A stretch of DNA of 64,000 bases from Mucilaginibacter terrae (lineage in GTDB: Bacteria; Bacteroidota; Bacteroidia; Sphingobacteriales; Sphingobacteriaceae): contig NZ_JAVLVU010000001.1 of the NCBI RefSeq assembly GCF_031951985.1, positions 3,968,001-4,032,000 on the forward strand, written 5' to 3'. Of this stretch, positions 59,639 to 64,000 are shown piece after piece. How positions within the stretch are numbered: position 1 is the first letter of the stretch; the number at the start of each line of letters is the position of its first letter. The notes below the pieces were generated by a model. That model made no database searches. It was not told where the DNA came from and was given only the letters and a program-made list of their open reading frames with translations. Made by a program: the position numbers and the translations under genes.

Positions 59639-60658
59639 ATGTGCCAGATACTGATCATCTATACCGGTGGGACAATAGGTATGGTGAGCGATCCAAAGAC
59701 AAAAACTTTGGTACCCATAAACTTTGAACAAATTATGGAGAACGTTCCTGAACTGGAACGTTTAAACTGCCGTATTAAAGTACATTCATTCGAGGATATT
59801 ATTGACTCATCGAACATGAGCCCGGCCATCTGGAGCCGTTTAGCCGGCCTTATACAAAAGCATTACCACGAGGTTGACGGCTTTGTAATTCTGCACGGTT
59901 CAGACACCATGTCGTACTCTGCATCGGCCTTGAGCTTTATGCTCGAAAATTTGGCCAAGCCTGTTATTTTTACCGGTTCGCAATTGCCAATCAGCGCCAT
60001 ACGTACTGATGCCAAGGAGAACCTAATGACAGCCATTGAGCTGGCCAAAGCCAAAAAGAATGATAAAGTGCGTGTGCCCGAAGTATGTATCTATTTTGAT
60101 TATAAACTCTTCCGCGGTAACCGTTCATTCAAATATAACTCATCAAAATTCGAAGCCTTCCGTTCGCCCAATTACCCGGTACTGGCCGAGTCGGGCGTGC
60201 ATTTGCGGTTTAGTATCAATGATATTCGTCCGTCGGGCGAGGGTGATTTAATTGTACATAAAGAGCTGGTGAACGATGTAGCCGTACTTAAACTATACCC
60301 GGGCATAAGTCCTAAGGTGGTAGAAAATATTGTAAACTCTGATGTACGCGGCATTGTAATGGAGACATTTGGTGCGGGTAATACCACTACCGATCAATGG
60401 TTTACCGACCTGCTTAAAGGTGCTATCGACAGCGGAAAAGTAATTGTGGATATATCGCAATGTAAGGTAGGAACGGTTGAACTGGGCCGATACGAAACCA
60501 GTAAGCAACTCAAAGATATAGGTGTAGCTAACGGTTACGACATGACCTTCGAAGCCGCCATTACCAAAACCATGTTTTTGCTAAGCCAGTTTGAAGACCC
60601 TAAAGAGGTTAAGCATTGGCTGGAGCAAGACATCCGCGGCGAGCTCACCGTATCGTAA
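59639..60658 (+). CDS. ansA: Type I L-asparaginase
   Basis: 339 residues, no signal peptide, so cytoplasmic type I. Catalytic motifs: IYTGGTIGM with the first threonine, then VDGFVILHGSDTMSYSASALSFML with the second Thr-Asp-Lys-type site, and ISAIRTDAKENLMTAIELAK. The C-terminal domain includes VMETFGAGNTTTD. It hydrolyses L-asparagine to aspartate and ammonia. It is followed by a terminator and the second copy of the repeated intergenic element. Confidence 0.95.
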   Translation: MCQILIIYTGGTIGMVSDPKTKTLVPINFEQIMENVPELERLNCRIKVHSFEDIIDSSNMSPAIWSRLAGLIQKHYHEVDGFVILHGSDTMSYSASALSFMLENLAKPVIFTGSQLPISAIRTDAKENLMTAIELAKAKKNDKVRVPEVCIYFDYKLFRGNRSFKYNSSKFEAFRSPNYPVLAESGVHLRFSINDIRPSGEGDLIVHKELVNDVAVLKLYPGISPKVVENIVNSDVRGIVMETFGAGNTTTDQWFTDLLKGAIDSGKVIVDISQCKVGTVELGRYETSKQLKDIGVANGYDMTFEAAITKTMFLLSQFEDPKEVKHWLEQDIRGELTVS

Positions 60659-60678
60659 ACATTGCCCTAAGCATACCA

Positions 60679-60709
60679 AAAGCCGCATACTATATGCGGC
60701 TTTTTGCTT
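60679..60709 (+). terminator. Intrinsic terminator of ansA
   Basis: The stem has arms aaagccgcat (60679-60688) and atgcggcttt (60694-60703), with a 5-nt loop and a T-rich tail; nearly the same stem as that after accA. Confidence 0.9.
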
Positions 60710-60864
60710 TTTGTATACCCCTGTTACTCTTTGATTTTTTCATCTGAAAACCGCGAAATCCCACGAAAAGCCCTCGTTTTTCTCCGGAGTTCAATTTAGT
60801 GTTTAACGAATATGTTAAACGCATATAACGCCTGCAACGCAGTTGAACACCTTGAACACTGACA
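60679..60864 (+). repeat. Dispersed intergenic element, copy B
   Basis: 186 bp similar to copy A (19939-20110). Shared blocks here: tctgaaaaccgcga (60743-60756), gttcaatttagtgttt (60789-60804), atgttaaa, and a 27-bp block at 60838-60864 with the tandem TTGAACAC units. It differs by an insertion of about 12 bp before the last block. The copies have the same orientation relative to the upstream gene. Confidence 0.75.
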
Positions 60865-61061
60865 AGTTCATGTCAGTACTGACAGCATGTTGCGGGTAGC
60901 GATTATTTAAAATAGCAAGGTATATTTATGCAATAAAGAGTACAATCGATATTGGCTATTTTAATTTAGCCTAAGATTGGTGTTATCACCAACCTATCAA
61001 AGCAGTGTGTCGCAAAAACAATACCAACCACAGGCCAATTGCAGTTCTGAATCAACAAAAA

Positions 61062-61087
61062 AAGCCGGTGCATCTCTACACCGGCTT
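61062..61087 (-). terminator. Terminator of the DUF2723 gene
   Basis: Arms aagccggtg (61062-61070) and caccggctt (61079-61087); on the minus strand the stem runs into a T7 tract. Confidence 0.88.
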
Positions 61088-61111
61088 CTAAAATACAAAT
61101 TATCTAAATCC

Positions 61112-64000
61112 TTATTGACCGCCGCCCAGTACGTTACCAAACTTGCTTTCGTACTCTTTAAAGTGGGCGCTCAGGGTTTTGTTGAGTTCGGTTTGTTTAT
61201 AGGTTTTGGTCATTTCAACCATGCCGTTAAGCATGTACATGCCCAGTTGCAAATCGCGCTGATTGATGGAGCCGCTGCCACCTTGCATAACCTCGTAATT
61301 ATAGTCAAGCGAGTTTTTAATAAAATCGTCTAACTGTGCTGTCCATTTGTTAGCCAGTTGGGTTTGGTTTAACTGGTAGGCATTTTGCAGCAGGTAAAAC
61401 TTGCGCAGGGCAATTTCGCCGTATTGTATATTATCAGGCATTACCTCTTCGTAACGGTTAAGGGCTTTAATGGCCAAATCGTTATGTCCTTCTTTTTGCA
61501 GGTTAGCAATCATGTTGTTAAACTGCTTTTGTATAATAGGGAAGAACATGGTAACCGACTCATGATCGAGGTACTTTGCCGTTTTCATGTTGCCCCATTT
61601 GTACTTGGTCATCATGTTGTTGTACATCACCAAAGTATTGGTAGGCTCGGGTGCATTGGCGGCAGTATCGGTTTTTAAAGGTTGTAAGTGGTATACAAAA
61701 CCTTCATCGTGCATGTATTTATCCATGCCCATCATGTTATCGTTACCTACGGTAATGGCAAAATAAACCGGGCGTTTCCAGTTGTTGTGAGCCAAAATAT
61801 CAATAAGAGCCAGGTTGTCTTTAGTCACATAGTTGGAGTTAAACTTCCACTCCATGGCCGGTACTATCTGATCTTTTTGGCTTGCAGGTACCGTACCGGT
61901 TTGTACAACCTGGTCGGGGTTGATGGTAATTTTAAACTGCTTGGTAGGCAGGTAATTCATTTTCATACCGTTTTCGTACTGTACCATGGCATCGGGGTTA
62001 TTAGAGGTAATGAAGTCGAATACCTCTTTAAGTTCCACGGTGTCTTTAACGTCCATCTGGTCGCTCCAGTAAACAATATCGCGTACACCGGCAGCAAATT
62101 TCTCGTTAGGCATGGTTATAGGCAACGGTGCCGATTCGTTCATTTTTTGCTTCATCTGGCGTATGTACCAATCGGTACCTAACAAACTCAGGTTCACAAT
62201 ACGCACATCAGGGCGTATGTTTTCAACCTCCTGTGCATACCACAGCGGGTAAGTATCGTTATCGCCGTAGGTAAACAAAATGGCGTTTGGTGCACATGAA
62301 TTAAGGTAGTTGGCGGCCATATCATGCGGCGTCATTTTGGTAGAGCGGTCGTGGTCGTCCCATTCCTGGAACCCCATCAACACCGGGGCACCCAACAAGC
62401 AAATAGCCGTAGCTATTATACCCGCCGTTTTCCGGTTAAGGAATTTGCTCAAAATATCGGCAATAAACAATACGCCAAAGCCTATCCAAATAGCAAATAC
62501 ATAAAATGAACCTACGTAAGCATAATCACGCTCGCGCGGTTGCAGCGGGTTTTGATTGAGGTAAAGCACAATGGCCAAGCCGGTAAAAAAGAACAATACG
62601 GCTACCACACCGGCATCGCGCTTATTGCGTTGGAAGTGGAAGATCAAACCTAACACACCAATTAAAAACGGTAAGGCAAATAAGCGGTTATAAGCCTTGC
62701 TTTGGGTAACACTGTATGGCAGGGGCTTATTAAAGTTTAAGCCGCTGTACCAGTTGCCATCGGTGCCGTTACTATCGTTTTGGCCGTCCATGTCGTTGCT
62801 ACGTCCCCAAAAGTTCCACAAAAAGTAACGGTTATACATTTGCATAACCTGCCAGCTAAAAAAGAACCCGAGATTTTGCTTCATGTTCGGCGTTTCTTCG
62901 GGGCTCATTTGCAGCCACTCACGGTAAAAATTGGCCTTCTGTGCATCGGCATCAAAAATGCGCGGGAACAAGGTATTATGGTCGTAAGTGGTTTTCATTT
63001 TCTTGCCGGCCACCTCGTATTTGGTAGTGCCGCGACGGTAAATGGTGGCACCATCGGTTTGGTCAATAGCTTTGGCATCAAAATATTGGCCGTAAACTAA
63101 TGGGGTTTCGCCGTACTGGTCGCGGTTTAAGTAGCTGTTCAGGGCAAAGGCATCCTGCGGGTCGCTGTTGTTAAGGTTTGTACCAGCTTTAGCACGTACC
63201 ACGATCATTACAAACGAGCTGTAGCCCAGCATAATAAACACCGTACTAATAAGTACCATGTTTAAGGTATAGCGTTTTTCGCGCACTTTTAATACGTATT
63301 CCAGTATAGCTAATACAGCACCTGCGGCAAGGAAGCCTATGATGCCGCCGCTTATGGTTAAGGCCAGTACAAAGGCTACTACAGCAGCTATTAATGCGCC
63401 AAATGATGTAGTAACCGAGTAGTAAATACCGGCAACCAGGGTAATAATAACCAGCAGGTAAAATACAATAGCGCCGCTGTTAAAGCTAAAGCCGAGGGTG
63501 TTAACAAACAACAGATCGGCATAGGCAGCACCTTTTACCGTGAACTGTATAATACCCCAAAGTACTAAGCCTAATACTACAATACCCACCACAAAGGCCC
63601 AAATGGTACCCGAGGTTTTAACCTCCTTAGCACGGCGGAAGTATATAATTAAGGCAATAACCGGTATAACCAGCAGGTTTAATAAGTGTATACCGATAGA
63701 TAAGCCCATGATATAGGCAATGAAGATGATCCAGCGATCGGCGTGAGGCTCATCGGCATGGGCATCAAACTTGAGGATGGCCCAAAACACAATGGCTGTA
63801 AACATTGACGATTGCGCATAAACTTCAGACTCTACTGCCGAAAACCAAAACGTATCAGAAAAAGTATAAGCCAGTGCGCCCACCAAGCCCGCACCTATAA
63901 TGAGGATGGTATGTGTGCTGGTTATTTCTTCACCTTTTTTAACTACTATTTTACGGGCCAGCATGGTAATACTCCAAAACAGGAACAAAATAGTAGCCGC
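61112..64000 (-). CDS. DUF2723 membrane protein (putative glycosyltransferase-C fold), 5' end outside the window
   Basis: The frame is open to the window edge (the TTG at 63988 is not the true start); 962 residues of C-terminal sequence are present. Several membrane helices lie in the first ~520 residues (e.g. TILIIGAGLVGALAYTF, IHLLNLLVIPVIALIIYF, LVIITLVAGIYYSV). The early luminal-type FSDTFWFSAVESEVYAQSSMF stretch is the hallmark of the DUF2723 family, related to protein O-mannosyltransferase folds. The C-terminal ~400 residues are soluble (FTYGDNDTYPLWYAQEVENIRPDVRIVN, read in parts). A role in glycan transfer at the membrane is inferred. Confidence 0.9.
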   Translation of the reverse strand, partial: AATILFLFWSITMLARKIVVKKGEEITSTHTILIIGAGLVGALAYTFSDTFWFSAVESEVYAQSSMFTAIVFWAILKFDAHADEPHADRWIIFIAYIMGLSIGIHLLNLLVIPVIALIIYFRRAKEVKTSGTIWAFVVGIVVLGLVLWGIIQFTVKGAAYADLLFVNTLGFSFNSGAIVFYLLVIITLVAGIYYSVTTSFGALIAAVVAFVLALTISGGIIGFLAAGAVLAILEYVLKVREKRYTLNMVLISTVFIMLGYSSFVMIVVRAKAGTNLNNSDPQDAFALNSYLNRDQYGETPLVYGQYFDAKAIDQTDGATIYRRGTTKYEVAGKKMKTTYDHNTLFPRIFDADAQKANFYREWLQMSPEETPNMKQNLGFFFSWQVMQMYNRYFLWNFWGRSNDMDGQNDSNGTDGNWYSGLNFNKPLPYSVTQSKAYNRLFALPFLIGVLGLIFHFQRNKRDAGVVAVLFFFTGLAIVLYLNQNPLQPRERDYAYVGSFYVFAIWIGFGVLFIADILSKFLNRKTAGIIATAICLLGAPVLMGFQEWDDHDRSTKMTPHDMAANYLNSCAPNAILFTYGDNDTYPLWYAQEVENIRPDVRIVNLSLLGTDWYIRQMKQKMNESAPLPITMPNEKFAAGVRDIVYWSDQMDVKDTVELKEVFDFITSNNPDAMVQYENGMKMNYLPTKQFKITINPDQVVQTGTVPASQKDQIVPAMEWKFNSNYVTKDNLALIDILAHNNWKRPVYFAITVGNDNMMGMDKYMHDEGFVYHLQPLKTDTAANAPEPTNTLVMYNNMMTKYKWGNMKTAKYLDHESVTMFFPIIQKQFNNMIANLQKEGHNDLAIKALNRYEEVMPDNIQYGEIALRKFYLLQNAYQLNQTQLANKWTAQLDDFIKNSLDYNYEVMQGGSGSINQRDLQLGMYMLNGMVEMTKTYKQTELNKTLSAHFKEYESKFGNVLGGGQ

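Larger units (their letters stand above)
60659..61111. other. 453-bp gene-free region after ansA
   Basis: It contains the ansA terminator, repeat copy B and a 14-bp palindrome tgtcagtactgaca (60871-60884), an unannotated AT-rich stretch (60900-61055), and the minus-strand terminator of the DUF2723 gene. I see no supported protein frame. Confidence 0.6.

Noticed and set aside
61688..62182. A 164-codon plus-strand frame
   Set aside because: Antisense to the DUF2723 protein, which has family-typical sequence in this part.
1..64000. CRISPR arrays, rRNA, tRNA genes, prophage or IS transposase
   Set aside because: I found no regularly spaced repeat, no cloverleaf or rRNA-like stretch, and no transposase or integrase frame.

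Overview
The window looks like chromosomal DNA of a Bacteroidota, most likely a Sphingobacteriaceae member close to Mucilaginibacter or Pedobacter. The evidence is Bacteroidota-type promoters (TTG, 17-21 bp, TAnnTTTG), a TonB-dependent receptor with a carboxypeptidase-regulatory N-domain, a DUF2723 membrane protein, a YtxJ-type bacillithiol-linked protein, many Tat- or Sec-exported carbohydrate enzymes, and family-typical lengths throughout. I saw no rRNA, tRNA, CRISPR array, prophage or intact insertion sequence.

Layout. 1-6.5 kb: end of an M16 peptidase, a GH78-like rhamnosidase, an SMR efflux protein, an M28 peptidase and small exported proteins. 6.5-12.6 kb: a minus-strand group (class V aminotransferase, DUF2264 protein, BNR_4 protein, polysaccharide deacetylase) facing an MFS transporter. 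12.7-16.9 kb: a TonB receptor divergent from a DtxR/MntR-like regulator across two palindromic operator candidates, then a sulfurtransferase. 16.9-20.7 kb: a DsbA-like protein, small secreted proteins, accA, and a toxin-antitoxin pair whose toxin frame is broken. 20.7-24.2 kb: the pta-ackA acetate operon. 24.3-29 kb: two Crp/Fnr regulators, a DoxX protein, a GRDP-like membrane protein with a Cys/Gly/His tail, a DUF4202 protein and a LacI regulator. 29.1-31.3 kb: uronate genes (mannonate dehydratase and an SDR reductase). 31.5-37.9 kb: a plus-strand sugar operon (Tat-exported Gfo/Idh/MocA oxidoreductase, DUF6807, TIM-barrel isomerase, DUF1080, ApbE, second Tat-exported Gfo/Idh/MocA), followed by a convergent lactonase. 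39-54.9 kb: housekeeping genes (RluB-like synthase, lytic transglycosylase, uvrA, nnr, ECF sigma/anti-sigma pair, lipA, ribH, recF, dciA-like) with some orphan genes. 55-64 kb: ndk, nrnA-like, two FKBP isomerases, tatD, asparaginase and a truncated DUF2723 protein.

The most interesting system is the 31.5-37.9 kb operon. Its core matches the Bacteroides 3-keto-glycoside cluster type (oxidoreductase, DUF1080 lyase/hydrolase, isomerase). Here an FMN transferase gene (ApbE) overlaps by 4 bp the gene of a Tat-exported Gfo/Idh/MocA protein that carries D-G-V-T-G-A-T at residues 319-325. This fits the ApbE flavinylation consensus Dxx(S/T)GA(S/T). It suggests a covalently flavinylated periplasmic sugar oxidoreductase, which I do not know to have been described.

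Other notable signals are a ~170-185 bp intergenic element present twice 40 kb apart, each copy starting at the terminator of a plus-strand gene; nested operator palindromes at the DtxR locus; two single-base frameshifts (a ParE-like toxin and a DUF6624 protein); dispersed palindromic repeats; and two tiny lipoproteins of 53 and 35 residues.
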